A stretch of DNA of 64,000 bases, from positions 67,002,879 through 67,066,878 of the forward strand of contig NC_044990.1 in assembly GCF_008728515.1 (NCBI RefSeq), written 5' to 3'. The notes under the pieces were generated by a model. The model searched no databases and was not told the DNA's origin. It saw only the letters and a program-made list of their open reading frames with translations. Below, piece by piece: positions 46,089 through 58,255 of this stretch. The DNA comes from Papio anubis. Its lineage: Eukaryota; Chordata; Mammalia; Primates; Cercopithecidae. How positions within the stretch are numbered: the first letter of the stretch is position 1; every line of letters begins with the position of its first letter. A program made the translations under genes and the position numbers.

Positions 46089-46640
46089 ACATTACACCCC
46101 TGGCTCTCCAAAATTTATGTTTCTCTTACATGTAAAATACATTTATTTCATCCAAATAGTCCCAAAAGTCTCAACACATTTTAGTATTAACTTTCCAACT
46201 TTAAAGTCTAAGGTCTCATCTAAATTTATCTATATCAGACATGCATGAGACTTGAACTATGATTTATCTTCAGATGACACTCCTCTTAAAATATAAACCT
46301 ATGAAACCAGAGAAATTATGTGCTTCTAAAATACAGTGTTGGTACAGGCAGAGAACAGTAATTCCTGTCCCAAAAAGGAAAAATCAGAAGGAAAGAAGGG
46401 GTAATATTTCCCAACCAAGTCCAAAACCTAGCAAGGCAAATTCCATTATATCTTAAGGCTAAAGATGTCTCGTCTTTCATTTGATGTGCTGTCCTCAAGG
46501 ACCACAGGGGTAGCAAAGTCTTCCGCACAGCTCTGCAAGGCAGCTCATCTCCGAATACAGCCCTACTGGTGATTAGGAATTCCACATACAAATTCTGGGG
46601 TATCAAAAATATTCGGTCTAAAACATACAGCCTGCAAGGA
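46089..46640 (-). mobile_element. MLT1 internal region, antisense, partial
   Basis: Continues directly from the LTR: TTACACCCCTGGCTCTCCAA, CAGTGTTGGTACAGGCAGAG, GAAAGAAGGGGTAATATTTC and CCGCACAGCTCTGCAAGGCA. Similar antisense internal sequence occurs at 2770-2830. The second LTR is not found, so the provirus is incomplete. Confidence 0.75.
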
Positions 46641-47779
46641 GAATCTCTAGCGTGACTTTCCTAGCAAGACAAAGTCTTAAACAACATGACATAATCATGG
46701 GCATGACATCCCGTCATGTTTGCCTTATTTTGTTTGTCAGAAGCAAGTCACAGGGCCCAGACACGCCCAAGGGTAGAGATTTCAGATACATTTGAACACC
46801 AGAGGAAAGGATCACGATGACCATTTAAAGTCTATCTACTAGAGTTTAAAAATCATGATTTTTATTTTTATTTTTTCAAGTAGCTATCTCTAACTAATTA
46901 AGATCCAAATTTAATGTATAACTCTTCTAAACATTCCTTTTCATTTTAATCTGTTCTGTGCCTGGAGTTTTTATCTTTTAAATTCTACTTTGTTTAGCTG
47001 ACTATTTTTCCTTCATTACTTAATTGGTTCTTAAGAGGTTTATCCAACATTACAGTCTTTTTACTAAATATTTACTTATTTCTATTTCTCATTTGAATAC
47101 ATAGTTTTCTCTTTCAAGACTTTTTTTTTGTTTTTGTTTTTGTAGTTTTGGTATTTCTACCAGAAATCTTTACAAAGACAGACTTTAATAAACTTTTTAA
47201 AACTTTATGCTGGAGAACATATGCATTTGGTGTTCATGTTTTAATAATAAATTGGTAAGACGTGCATTTGTAATTCAAAATTATTTTTTATCCAAACTTG
47301 GAAAATAGTGCTTATTTTTTGGTCTTCTTGTCAGTTCTTTGACTATCTTAATTTGACATTGTTTACCTTGTAAGAATCTATTATAAACTTCAATAACTTT
47401 TGTAAAGAACTATTTCTTTGCTGACATTATTATAGTACTATGTGTGAATTTTATTTTAACTATTCTGTTTGAAAATTTTGGGATTCCTTTCAACTAGAAG
47501 TCTTTTATGTTTCTATTATTCTTTGCAATTCTCCATATTAATATTTGATTTTCTCTGTTCTTCTTATACACCTAGACTTTCTTAACAATAATACATCTTT
47601 ATATCTAATAATTTTATTTCATGCCATCCCTTTATTTGTCATGTGCTTTCTGCAAGAGTTTCTTTAATAAATTTTGAGTGCAATTCATATTATTAAAAAG
47701 TATTACTTTTGTTATTCCCTCATCTATTGAATTATTTATTTACTTCACTATTTTTTTTTAACCTAATATTGTTAGCCAA
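46641..47779. other. AT-rich interval, possibly very old L1 antisense in part
   Basis: T-rich on the plus strand from about 46860, as in old antisense LINE sequence, but I cannot support a specific call. No coding frame. Confidence 0.35.
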
Positions 47780-48277
47780 GTGTCAGAGATTCAGTCTAGG
47801 TCCTGCTGCTTGCCACGCAGAAAGCCAGCCACTGGGACAATAAGTTTTGCCAGGGAAGGAGGCTTTAATGGGGTGCTGCAGTTGAGGAGATGGGAAACCA
47901 GTCTCAAATCCTCCTCTCTGACTGACTAGAATCAGGGGTTTATATAGCAGGAAAAAATGTAGCCGCATGTAGGAAAACAGGAATTAGGGAGGGGTAAGGA
48001 AAAGGTATTGGTGAACAGGAAGCTGGTGGTGGGTTAGACAATCATAACTGGTGAGGGATCTGGTTTTCCATTATCCAGATGCAGTAATCTGGTGTGCTTT
48101 AGGTTCGTGATACTATTTGGGAGGACTGAAGGTTACTTTCCTGAGAAAGTAACTCAGATAAGACAATCGTAACTTTCACAAATCTAAAGACTGAGAGGGT
48201 CAATTTCCACGTTTATTCCAAAGAAATCATGAACATCAATTCTATGGGAGAAGTGGGCCAGTTTCAATATTTCCACA
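47780..48277 (-). repeat. Probable ERV1 LTR, antisense, family not named
   Basis: Runs TGTCAGAGATTCAGTC to TTTCAATATTTCCACA (TG...CA ends). It contains AGTTTTGCCAGGGAAGGAGG, CTTTAATGGGGTGCTGCAG, GGGTTTATATAGCAGG (TATA-like) and GTGTGCTTTAGGTTCGTGAT, the layout of a primate gammaretroviral-type LTR. No target duplication recognised. Confidence 0.6.
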
Positions 48278-48454
48278 GTCTTCTTTATTACTAGTTCTTC
48301 CTGCTTCATGATGTAATCACGCTGTATCATCCATTCGAGGTGTTATAGTTAATTTAATATTTTCATCTATTTGTACTGTCACACTGCCCTGGTTAACCTG
48401 CTACAGATATTCACTTTTATATATTCTTCTTATTTATGATGCTATTATGTTTAT

Positions 48455-48761
48455 GTTTATTTGTTTATTATTTATTTTTTGAGATGGAGGTTCGCTGTTG
48501 TTGCCCAGGCTGGAGTGCAACAGCACGATTTTGGCTCACTGTAACTTCCGTCTCCCAGGTTCAAGTGATTCTCCTGCCTCAGCCTCCCTAGTAGCTGGGA
48601 TTATAGGCATGTGCCACCACACCTGGCTGATTTTGTATTTTTAGTAGAGACAGGGTTTCTCCATGTTGGTCGGGCTAGTCTCAAACACCTGACCTCAGGT
48701 GATCTGCCTGCCTTGGCCTCCCAAAGTGCTGGGATTACAGGCGTGAGCCACCGCGACCAGC
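48455..48761 (-). mobile_element. AluS/J-like element, antisense, full length
   Basis: From a TTTATTTTTTGAGATGGAG tail to GAGCCACCGCGACCAGC. The perfect 13-bp duplication CTATTATGTTTAT lies at 48442-48454 and 48762-48774. Confidence 0.95.
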
Positions 48762-48774
48762 CTATTATGTTTAT

Positions 48775-49739
48775 TTTTCAACTAGTTTATTCCTGAAGGT
48801 ACCAAATACTTAGCTTGTAAGGTATTCAAGGTAGAAGCAGCAAGGCTTAATGCTTGGTATTTGTAGAGTCTGGAGTAGGGAAAGCATTCTCCATGGCAGA
48901 GGCCAGAGTACCATGGTTGAGTTTGGCTACCTAGATAATAAATTTTCTTTTTAGAAAATTCTGAACCTCAGGAAAACCATCTTTACCTGTTTCATTAAGT
49001 ATTCTCCTTGTTTGTTCTTAGTGCAAAATGGAGGGTGGGGATGCTGTTGCTATCAGCTCTTTACTCCACCTTCGATGTGACAATCTGTTCTGATATCCAT
49101 CTCACACTGACATAATAGTTTTCTCAAAGCATTGCAACAGATAAAATAAAGCCCACTTCAAAGCTCTTTCTGTCCAGACCTCATACTTAACACCAAGCCC
49201 ATCAAAATATTTGTTGAATATTTTGTCCCTAGCCTTTCTTCACAATAAGTTAGTTCCTCAAATCCGTAAAAAGTTCACCATTACACCGAGAAAGATTTCA
49301 TCAATATTATGTTTGATTATTTTTTATTGGTGTTCACAAAAGTTTTTTTTTGTTTTGTTTTGTTTTTTAATTTTGACAGTGTTAACCATTCCTAAATACT
49401 TGATTTTTTTTAGCCTTAGGTTTCATAAGGGTCATACTTTACTTTCCTTATTTTCTTTTAGTTTCCTGAATATGTTTTTGAGTTTTCTTTGTACATTTAT
49501 CTTCCTCTCAACTATTATATTTGTTAATACGCTACTGAAAGCCATTAGGTATTTATTTTATCTATAAAATTGTTATGCTACTGTAGTAGCAATAAGCTCC
49601 ACTACAGAAAAAAGCCTCTGTTTCCTACACTGATTTGGAATAACATGTCTGTTATACATAAAATTACCATATGTCACAGGTTTGTTTTGAGACTCTTTTC
49701 TCTTCCATGCATTTATTTATCTATGTTTCTGCCCAAACA
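48775..49739. other. Unclassified interval
   Basis: No gene. A GTTTT repeat near 49350-49370. Confidence 0.45.
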
Positions 49740-50040
49740 ACAGAGTATTACTCATTTTGTTTTATAGTAAATCTCTATATCTAGTAGAATAATTTCTTTT
49801 TCCACAGTGTTCTTTATCATCAAGAATGTCTTGGGTTTTCTTCATGTTTTTAAATACATTTTATTTATTTATAAGAAAAAATGCTGAAATTTTTATTAAC
49901 AATGCACTGAATGTATTAATTGTGCATATAATTATAGATTTACATATTGATTCTTCTAATTCATAACCATAGCGTACATTCCTGTTAATTTGTCTTCTTA
50001 AAAATCTCTCAATAAAGCCTCATAATGGTTATTATAATTG
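49740..50040 (-). mobile_element. Old L1 ORF2 fragment, antisense
   Basis: AATGCACTGAATGTATTAAT, TTGATTCTTCTAATTCATAA and a following TTAATTTGTCTTCTTAAAAA correspond to the antisense ORF2 segment seen better preserved around 20600 (TCCAAATCCATGAACGTGG). Strongly diverged. Confidence 0.6.
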
Positions 50041-50744
50041 CCCATAGTTTGTTTTATTTTTATGTTACTACATAATTTCATAACGCAAATATTACAAAGT
50101 GTGGGTAGGACTATTGTCTCAACACCATGCTGTCAAGTCGCTTTGCCTACTTTTGCACCCCAGACAGAAACTAATATAATGCAAATTTCTTGCTTGAGAT
50201 TCCCTTATCAACGCAGGTCTTGTGTATCAAGAGTAGGAATTTGTACTTTTATAATATGTAGTAATACTTTATGAGAAGTTTCTCCCGTTTTTAAATTTGT
50301 TATGGTTGTTCTGTTCTAATCAGCAGCCTCTCAATTTGATTGTGGATAGGGTAGGATGATCTATTTCTGCTTTGCTATTATTCAGAGGGTGTGTAGAGAT
50401 TTGAGATATCTGCATAATATGGCTATAGTCTCCCTATTTGGGGAAGTTTTCTGGTTTTGACTTTTTCCTCCTAACTCTGAAACTTTTTGAATCTTAACTC
50501 TTAGTGTATGGTAACAAAAAGATGCCATCCAATTTTTTTTTTTTTTAATGTGATGCCTTAATACTCTACTTAACTTCATGAATTCAGGCTTTTATCCACA
50601 GCTTTGTATGAATATTTCCAATCGTTTAAATCTCTTCTATATTTTAGGCTATTTGTTTTAAAATTTCTCAGGAATACTTTTTTTTTAAAACCTCAGCTTT
50701 GATCTAAGTAATTTGAGCTACTGTCATTAGAATTGGAAGTTCCT
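50041..50744. other. Unclassified AT-rich interval
   Basis: No gene or firm repeat. Confidence 0.45.
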
Positions 50745-51085
50745 AAAATATATTTTTCACATTGCCAGTAGAATGATCATTCTATACAAAAACCATGTAA
50801 TACAAACTTGTCTTAAAACCTTTAATAGCTCCTTATGAATGTCACTGCTTTTAAAATTTTGTATTGAAAATTAAAATGTTATAATGTGATGCCTAAGAAC
50901 TAGGCTATTTCTCACTCTAATCTTCATACAGCTGATCCTGAAACACGTTTTGGAATGTATTATGTTACCCTTGCTTCTGGTCTTTGAGCATAACATTATT
51001 TTTGCATAGAGTCTTCTCCTGCTCCATCTTTTGTTTTTCCTATCTTGGATTTATCCTTTTGACCTCAGCTTAAAGATAATTTATA
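50745..51085 (+). mobile_element. L2 fragment
   Basis: AGAATGATCATTCTATACAA, TTAAAACCTTTAATAGCTCC, GAGTCTTCTCCTGCTCC and TTTTGACCTCAGCTTAAAGA follow the LINE2 3' region order at high divergence. Confidence 0.6.
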
Positions 51086-51099
51086 ACTTTGGTGGGATA

Positions 51100-51280
51100 G
51101 GACATACCGTAATAGCTAAACATAACAAGCTCTAAACCAAATATTTGAACTTGTCTAAGCCTTCAATAACTGAATTATAATGCCAATATACCTAACATTT
51201 TGTTTTGTGGATCAAATTGAATAATGTACTCTGTTCTATAGTAAATATGCAATGAAGGCTAATTACCATTATTTTTCACT
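51100..51280 (-). mobile_element. MIR element, antisense
   Basis: TTGAACTTGTCTAAGCCTTC, TAATGCCAATATACCTAACA, GGATCAAATTGAATAATGTA and AGTAAATATGCAATGAAGGC match the antisense MIR order. Confidence 0.65.
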
Positions 51281-51499
51281 GTTTTTATTTACACACACAC
51301 CCAACCTCCAACTGCAACCTTATGAGACTGAGTGGCGCAAAAATCTATGATTTTATATTTCCTTTTCTAGTTGCATATAAGACACTGAGGTTTTCGATTA
51401 ACCATTGGATTCTTTTATTAGAGTTTAAGACCTTTAAGGTAGAAACCCTGCCTTTCCCACACGTGTATTCATTATGCCTCATATAGAAGTACAACTAGT

Positions 51500-51672
51500 A
51501 CATATTGGAAGTGGGGGCAGGGAGGGAGAACATCAGGAAAACTAGCTCATGGAAGCTGGGATCAATACCTAGGAAATGGGATGATCTGCGCAGCAAACCA
51601 CCATGGAACACATTTACCTATATAACAAACCTGTGCATATAGTCCTGAACTTAAAAGTTGGAGAAAACAAAA
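51500..51672 (+). mobile_element. L1 3'-end fragment
   Basis: GGGAGGGAGAACATCAGGAA, GGATCAATACCTAGGAAAT, AATCTGC-like GATCTGCGCAGCAAACCACC, TTTACCTATATAACAAACC and CTGAACTTAAAAGTTGGA: about 170 bases of an L1 3' UTR with tail. Confidence 0.88.
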
Positions 51673-51852
51673 AGCAAAATATTAAATCCTACACTTTCAT
51701 ATTTGGGAGAAAAGAAGAGAAATACAGAATAATTTTCTAATACTGTAGAGGCAGTAAAAGAGAGATTCCAAACTCTTCTCATACCACCTCTTGGCAAGAT
51801 GCCAATCTTCAAAGTATAACATATATGTAGAAATAAAAAATATATACATATT

Positions 51853-52135
51853 GGTGGGGTGCGATGGCTCACACCTGTAATCCCAGCACTATGGGAGGCT
51901 GAGGCGGGCAGATCACCTGAGGTCAGGAATTCGAGACCAACCTGGCCAATATGGTGAAACCCCATCTCTACTAAAAATGCAAAAATTAGCCGGGTGTGGT
52001 GGCACACGCTTGTAATCTCAGCTACTAGGGAGGTTGAGGCAGGAGAATAGCTTGAACCTGGGAGGCGGAGGTTGCAGTGAGCCAAGGTCACACCACTGCA
52101 CTCCAGCCTGGATGACAAGAGTGAAACTCAGTCTA
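51853..52135 (+). mobile_element. AluS-like element, full length
   Basis: From GGTGGGGTGCGATGGCTCAC to CAAGAGTGAAACTCAGTCT, with the AluS-type AGATCACCTGAGGTCAGGA. The tail has become an AGATAT microsatellite. The minus frame at 51651-52118 is largely antisense Alu. Confidence 0.95.
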
Positions 52136-52200
52136 GATATAGATATAGATATAGATATATGTGTGTATATATACACACAACACATTATATATGTATTACA
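52133..52200. repeat. (AGATAT)n and TA/CA microsatellite in Alu tail
   Basis: About four AGATAT units followed by TGTGTGTATATATACACAC. Confidence 0.93.
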
Positions 52201-54244
52201 TTACACTATAAAAGAAGTAGATTAAGAATAGAAGTATTTTAGATTGAAAGATCATGACATTTTATTGGGAAAAGGTCAAGGTAATTTTGATAGATGAAGT
52301 AGGATTGTAGATTGACCTAGCGTGACGTTGGTATAGCTGCCAGAGCACTGCCTGAAAGTCGTGCTTCACTGGTGTTCTGTGATGCTTGAAAAACAGACAA
52401 TAAGCAACTTGACCTAAGATAATGTGTTATTTTCATGAAACCTGAATGATATCAAAGTCTGTGCCTCTTGATGGCTAAAACCTGTACATTTCTTTTTTCT
52501 TTCTCTTCCAAACTAGTGTTGGTCACAATCAATATTTTCTCAAACAAATTAACTAAATTTTATTAATTTTATTTTCTGTATTTAAAAAACCACAATAAAT
52601 GTGTAACATATAATAAGTATTAAGTGTATACCTAATACTTATTGTGTATAATAAATTATATTACATATACAATAAGTGTATATATATAATATAGGATGAG
52701 AAATACACTAAAAGGAAAAATATTTTGAAAAACTTTACAATTACCTGTTTAGTCCCTTAATTTGTATCTTCTGAGTTTTTGACCTGTTGTAACCTCATTA
52801 ATAACTGCAGCATAATTGGGTTTCAATGGATTTATTGAAGCTTGAGTGTCCTCAAATATTTCACATTAATAATTTAGCAGCATATACACTAAATCACACA
52901 AATCCTACATCATAAACGAGACATTTTAAGACAAAGATGTTGAACAGTATCATTATTTAATACACAAGTTAATAGAGGTTTTATAATTTATGACAAAATC
53001 AGCTTCAGATTTCTCAGGAGAGGAGAACTCAGAAAAAGACAAGTGTTCTGAAATTTCCTGAAATTCCCATCTGGAAATAGAAAAGATTTGACTTTCAGAA
53101 AACCATCTCAAGTGATATTATTTCAGGGAGTGGTGTAAAGTCAGAAAAAATCAGTGTGAGGTTTTCAAGTAGAACACTTTAGTTAGTATTGAAAACATTT
53201 ATATTAGAATATTAATATATGAAGTTGAAATAGTAGTTTGAAAACTGATAGTGAAAAACCTACAAAGCAAATTATTATTTTTCTTTGAGAAAATGAATTT
53301 TGAAAACTGAAGTGTTTTGGCCAGTGCTATGACATGGTGAAAGGGAAATTTTGGAAGATTATATAGCAACAGTTAAAATGATTTATTTTGGTAGAGAATA
53401 AACTGGAAGCACAGGGATTGATAATGGGATCATTGCATTTTCCTTATGCTGCTAATACTACTGCTACTTGTTTAGAAGCTGCTTAATATCAACCTCAAAA
53501 TGGAAATTTACTTGTCATAGCATATGCCAGCAGAATATTGAATAAAAGAGAACATGTATATCCCAGTCCTAATTTAGAGTGTCTGTCTTTGAAATAAACA
53601 GCTTGAACATTTCTTGAGTTTTTATGTGAAATAAATTCAGAGTAATGATAGATTTTTCTAAGTAATTTCTGACTACTGACTACTGCAAAATTGACTACTG
53701 CAAAATTGAATAGAGCAGAGCAGACAAGGGTGTCAACATAATACCTATTCCATTTCAAACACTACACAGGATAGATGAAGGAAGTATAGATACTGATATA
53801 CTTTGAAGAAACATAACAGTGTTTCTAGGGAAGTTGGAAGAGAAATATTAGCATGAGATGACTAATAATACTACAGTGAGAAATAAATATAGCATTTACC
53901 ATTGTCTGCCTATAAATGTTTAGAGATAATTGATAGAGAAAATATGAGATTTATAATATTTTAAAACATTTGATACAAATGGTTTAGATAAAAATATTTG
54001 ACTATTTAAGGCTTTCACTATATTACAGGTCAAAAATATATGAAAAGCTATGTCAAAACTCAAAGCTTAACAAAAGTTTTTAAATTGACCTCTTCACCAC
54101 TTTCATAGAACCAAAAATTCACATATATAAGCAACCACCCTCTGAACCTAATTCAAATGATTAAGTTATATTTTGGTAATTTGCAAATGAGATATACAAG
54201 CTAGTTTAATGAAGTCAGACACAGACAAAAGTCAAATTGCAGAA

Positions 54245-54275
<31 letters not shown>

Positions 54276-56729
54276 CAAGGGAAGCTTGTCTACCGAGAGG
54301 AATTTAGGAAAGGTAGAATGAAACAGGGATGATAGATTTGGGAGAGAGCAACAAGGAGAGTAGAGACAAGAGCATAGAAGCAGATGTGACCATGAGATTC
54401 TCAAAAGATGAGCTGCTTGGTGATAAACTTCTTCCAGTGGAGATAAAGTATATTTATTGTAATCTTATTCTATGGCATTCTCCAAATGCATTGTGATTAT
54501 AGGCACACACACACTTCTGCCAACTAGTTTTTAGCTGTTACAAGAAAATTACTTAAATCTCTGGCTCTCAGCACAACTGTAAAATAAGCACAGAAATATG
54601 GTTTTGTGAGAAATAAGATAGTTTTTGTTAAATCAACTAAAAATAATTTAACTATTAATGCCATTTATTATGTATACATCCATTGTATATATTTATACAC
54701 ACATATACGGACATGAATAAAAATAACTTGCCTTTTGAGCTAATTTGAAATGAGTTTCTCTTTTAAAAGCAATCCTGCCTAAAATATATAGTAATGCTTT
54801 GAAGGATATTTACTAGCAATAGATACTTATTGACTATATTATCATTTCATGGTAGCTGGAAGTTAGGATTCCTCCATTGCAGCATGAGAAGATGGTAGAA
54901 TGTATAGCGTTATAAAATACCACAGCTGGTGTGATTATTGCTTATACCTTGAATATTAATTCACATGCTCACTGACTTTGGAAAACTTCCACTGACTTTA
55001 GAAAATTTACAGCCAAATATGTGTATATCAGAAGACAGGTAGTAGTTTTAAAGAATGTAAAACAAAAGATCAAATGTTCATACTATCTTTCATATAGTGA
55101 ATGTATCCCTCAGATGTGAATATCCTGTCTTTTATTACTTAGTCATCTAAGATTTCTGCAATCCAGGGAGAGACTAAAACATTCATGTTGCCAAAATCAG
55201 CTACTGAATTTTCAGCATTGCCAGTGGTTTTAATGCCCTGATTGTAAAATACCAGAAATCTAACATCTGTTATAGAGTGTTCATAGAATTGGGGAATCTA
55301 ATTACAAATAAATTCTGGGAAAAAGTTTGTTATCAGATACTTACAAAGGGAGATTGAGAATAAAGGCTATGCTACTTAGTCGCTACTCATATCAAGTTTT
55401 GGTATTCCCTTTACAGTCTGTGAACTGGTTTAGAGAAGACAGAAAGTAAGAGAGTCTGTGGTAACTAGATAACTAAGTAACAGATGCCTCACAGAGAGTC
55501 CTTCAAGATCTGCAGCATAAAATTCAGACAATCTAGAAAACAGTGATGAAAGAGTTAGTGAAACTTGTATGAAATCAATTTGTTGAGAGCTAAAACAACA
55601 TTGAAAATCAGCCCTCTGAAGTTGTTTCAGAATTTTTATCACTAAAAATAAAACCCAAAAAGGTTTGGTGAGTAGCAAGCAGTTCATGCTTGACTCAAAT
55701 CAAAAGGTCAGGTATCTCACTTCTTCAGTAATCTCCACAATTTAATTCAAAAAATGCTGGCACCTGCTTAATATCATAAGCCCAGTCTATCTTGAAATAG
55801 GAGGAATTCGTAAAAAAATCATTGAAAATATTTTCCAGACCCCATAAAAAGTAATCACATTTAGATAAATAGGAGAGAAAATGTGTTATAGACTAAGACT
55901 GAGTGACAGAATTTACACAGATGAAATCTGACAGTAATTAGTTTTCCTGGTTTTTCCTATTTTACAATTAATGCTTTTGTTAAAATAGCTAATTTTATAT
56001 TAATACTGTTAACTATATATACAAACACCCATTGGGCTTCTTCATCACTAGAAATTATAAAGATAATTAATCTTGTTCATATAATAATAACTGTATAAAG
56101 TATATATTGACTTTTTCTAAGCATTATATTGGCTATCCAATGTATGGTTGAAGTATCCAGTTCTACATCTCCAAGGAAGCTATCTTATTCTCATCCAATG
56201 TGGCTAGAACTTGGTGTTTTTACTAACCATGTCCTCTTGTATCTCAGTTTTCAAAAGATTTATTTTTTCCATGTGCTAGTTTGTAATACAATTACTTCTT
56301 TAGCCTTTAGGTCACATATGATTATTTCTGCATCTTTATTTTATTTCATTTACCTCGAGTGAAGTTTATTTGTATAAAGATGTTGCTTATTACTTGAAAC
56401 AGCCTTCAAATTTCAATTTTTTTTCTTTTTTATACTGAGCCTATTGTATCTCTATTCTCTGTGGAAATCTCTGTTCTTCTAGTACCCTGACAGAACAGTC
56501 TGTTGAGATGAGAGCAGAGAATGTTCATCATTCTTCTAGACAAATGAAAATTGTATCCATTCTGTTAGCAATGACTCTGTAAAACTTTAACTTGTCAACA
56601 ATTGGTGAACATAATTAATTTTAATGGATTTGTTGCAGAATAGATTCTCAGATGCTTTATATAAATCATTCATGGCACAACACATTTTTCAGTAAATTGA
56701 ATACTCCCTGTGTTTGACTGTTTTAAAAA
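52201..56729. other. Long AT-rich unclassified interval
   Basis: About 4.5 kb without a recognised gene or named repeat. It contains a small AT hairpin (52612-52643), a 15-bp tandem repeat (53678-53707) and an isolated 27-T tract (54245-54271). The longest frames are below 90 codons and show no domain. Confidence 0.5.
54245..54271. repeat. Isolated 27-base T homopolymer
   Basis: Pure T-run not attached to any Alu or L1 sequence I can recognise on either side. Confidence 0.95.
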
Positions 56730-56965
56730 GGAAAGGAAAAAAAGGAGAAGGAGAGAAGAGAGTTAATGAAAGGGAAGAAAAAATGAAGAGAAAACGGAAA
56801 GGGAAGGAAAGGGGAGGGGAGGGAGGAGGAGAGGGGAGGGGAAGAGGGAGGGTGGGAGGGTCATGGGGAGGGTAGGAGGGGAAGGGAAGCAAGGGGAGGG
56901 ACAAGGGAGAAGGAGACGGGAGGGAAGGGGATGGGGGAAGAGGAAAGAAAAGGAAGAGAATACAG
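56728..56965. repeat. Polypurine (GGGGA/GGAAG)n tract
   Basis: About 240 bases of nearly pure purine on the plus strand, built of GGGGAGGG, GGAAGGGG and AAGGAAAA units. Frames through it (56689-57079) are low-complexity artefacts. Confidence 0.95.
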
Positions 56966-57987
56966 TAAGGGAAAGAGATTGGGGGTATTATTTAGGCCCT
57001 CCTTGGATAACTGCTGACCTGCCATTGCTTTTTGACTCGTGGAAGATGTAACCTGAGCACTGGAGCTTAGATGGAGCACGTATTTGCCAACAGTCTTTGG
57101 CAGAAGATGTTCTCTCTATGGGTAATTGCTGACCTATAGTTCTCTCTTGACCTGGGGAAGAACTATCAAAAGCACATGGGTTATGTGGGGAAGCTGACTA
57201 GCTGACTAGGGATTCAAGCCTGAAAACACATGGGCTGTGTTTCCTGCAGCATGATGTTGCCTACTTGAAGTGTAGTATCTTTTTTGGCCAGAATGCAGAA
57301 CAACCACTAAAATCCACCTGTTTCTAATTGATCCCAGGTGGCCTAGCCCTGCCGGCGGTTCCAGTGTTCACTGTGGAAGAAGACAAGAGTGAACCTCTTG
57401 TGAGGGGTCCCAAAATGGTGGCAAAACTGAAAGTCTGCCTCCAACTCACTTTTTTCAGTATAGAAACAGTGGGTTCAGGGGAATTATCTGTGTGTGGCAC
57501 TGTGCAAGCTTCGGGCAAGAGAGGCACCATAAACAAAACCAAACTAAAAACCGTATTTCATACCTTTCAATGGTGGCTTTCCTCTACTCTATAATCCAAG
57601 GGGAAGCTTAAGAAAATAACAAGCATGGTTTTAATTCATGGTATTAATAAAGGTTCTGTGACTATTAGGTGGTTTATATAGTAAAATATATAAGAACACA
57701 AGCTATTACAATAACAGCCTTACAACTCCAGTGTAGAATGCACTGAACAATTCATTAAAACTTGTGAATGTTTTAGGCTAAGTTATAAATTTCTATGAAT
57801 GGGTATTTTAATCTGTTGAATTTAATAGTTATTTGGTACTTAGAATTATTTTGTCTATTAAATCAGATTATTGAACTATTTTACAAAAGAGAGTACTTAT
57901 CTATTAAATGTGTTTAAAATATTTAAAATGGCTTAAAAATATTTTAGTCTGTGACACAAAAAAATTATTCTGATAATCCTGGAAATG
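56966..57987. other. Unclassified interval, possible old LTR or retroviral remnant at 57000-57600
   Basis: Local base composition is closer to LTR or coding than the AT-rich surroundings, with an 88-codon frame at 57328-57594. Phrases such as GGTCCCAAAATGGTGGC resemble ERV sequence, but no family or protein was recognised. I make no functional claim. Confidence 0.3.
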
Positions 57988-58002
57988 ATTGGCAAGATTA
58001 TT

Positions 58003-58240
58003 ATTTTTTTAATTTATTTATTATTATTATACTGTAAGTTGTAGGGTACATGTGCATAACGTGCAGGTTTGTTACATATGTATACTTGTGCCTTGTTAAT
58101 TTTTGCAATCTACTCATCTGAGAAAGGGCTAATATCCAGAACCTACAAAGAACTCAAACAAATTTACAAGAAAAAAACAAACAACCCCATCAAAAAGTGG
58201 GCAAAGGATATGAATAGACATTTCTCAAAAGAAGACATTC
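58003..58240 (-). mobile_element. Twin-primed (internally inverted) L1PA insertion
   Basis: 58003-58097 is the antisense L1 3' end with a T-rich tail (GGTACATGTGCATAACGTGC). 58098-58240 is a sense-strand ORF2 piece (AAAGGGCTAATATCCAGAAC, AAGTGGGCAAAGGATATGAA). The two halves face each other, and one perfect 15-bp target duplication ATTGGCAAGATTATT (57988-58002 and 58241-58255) encloses both. The plus frame at 58069-58302 includes the short ORF2 residue run. Confidence 0.95.
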
Positions 58241-58255
58241 ATTGGCAAGATTATT

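Noticed and set aside
51651..52118. 155-codon minus-strand frame
   Set aside because: Mostly antisense Alu (51853-52118), continuing into AT-rich sequence; no independent support.
52612..52643. AT-rich hairpin AATAAGTATTA / TAATACTTATT
   Set aside because: Composition makes it unremarkable and it shows no link to any element.
56689..57079. Overlapping Pro/Ser/Leu-rich frames on both strands
   Set aside because: They are translations of the polypurine tract.
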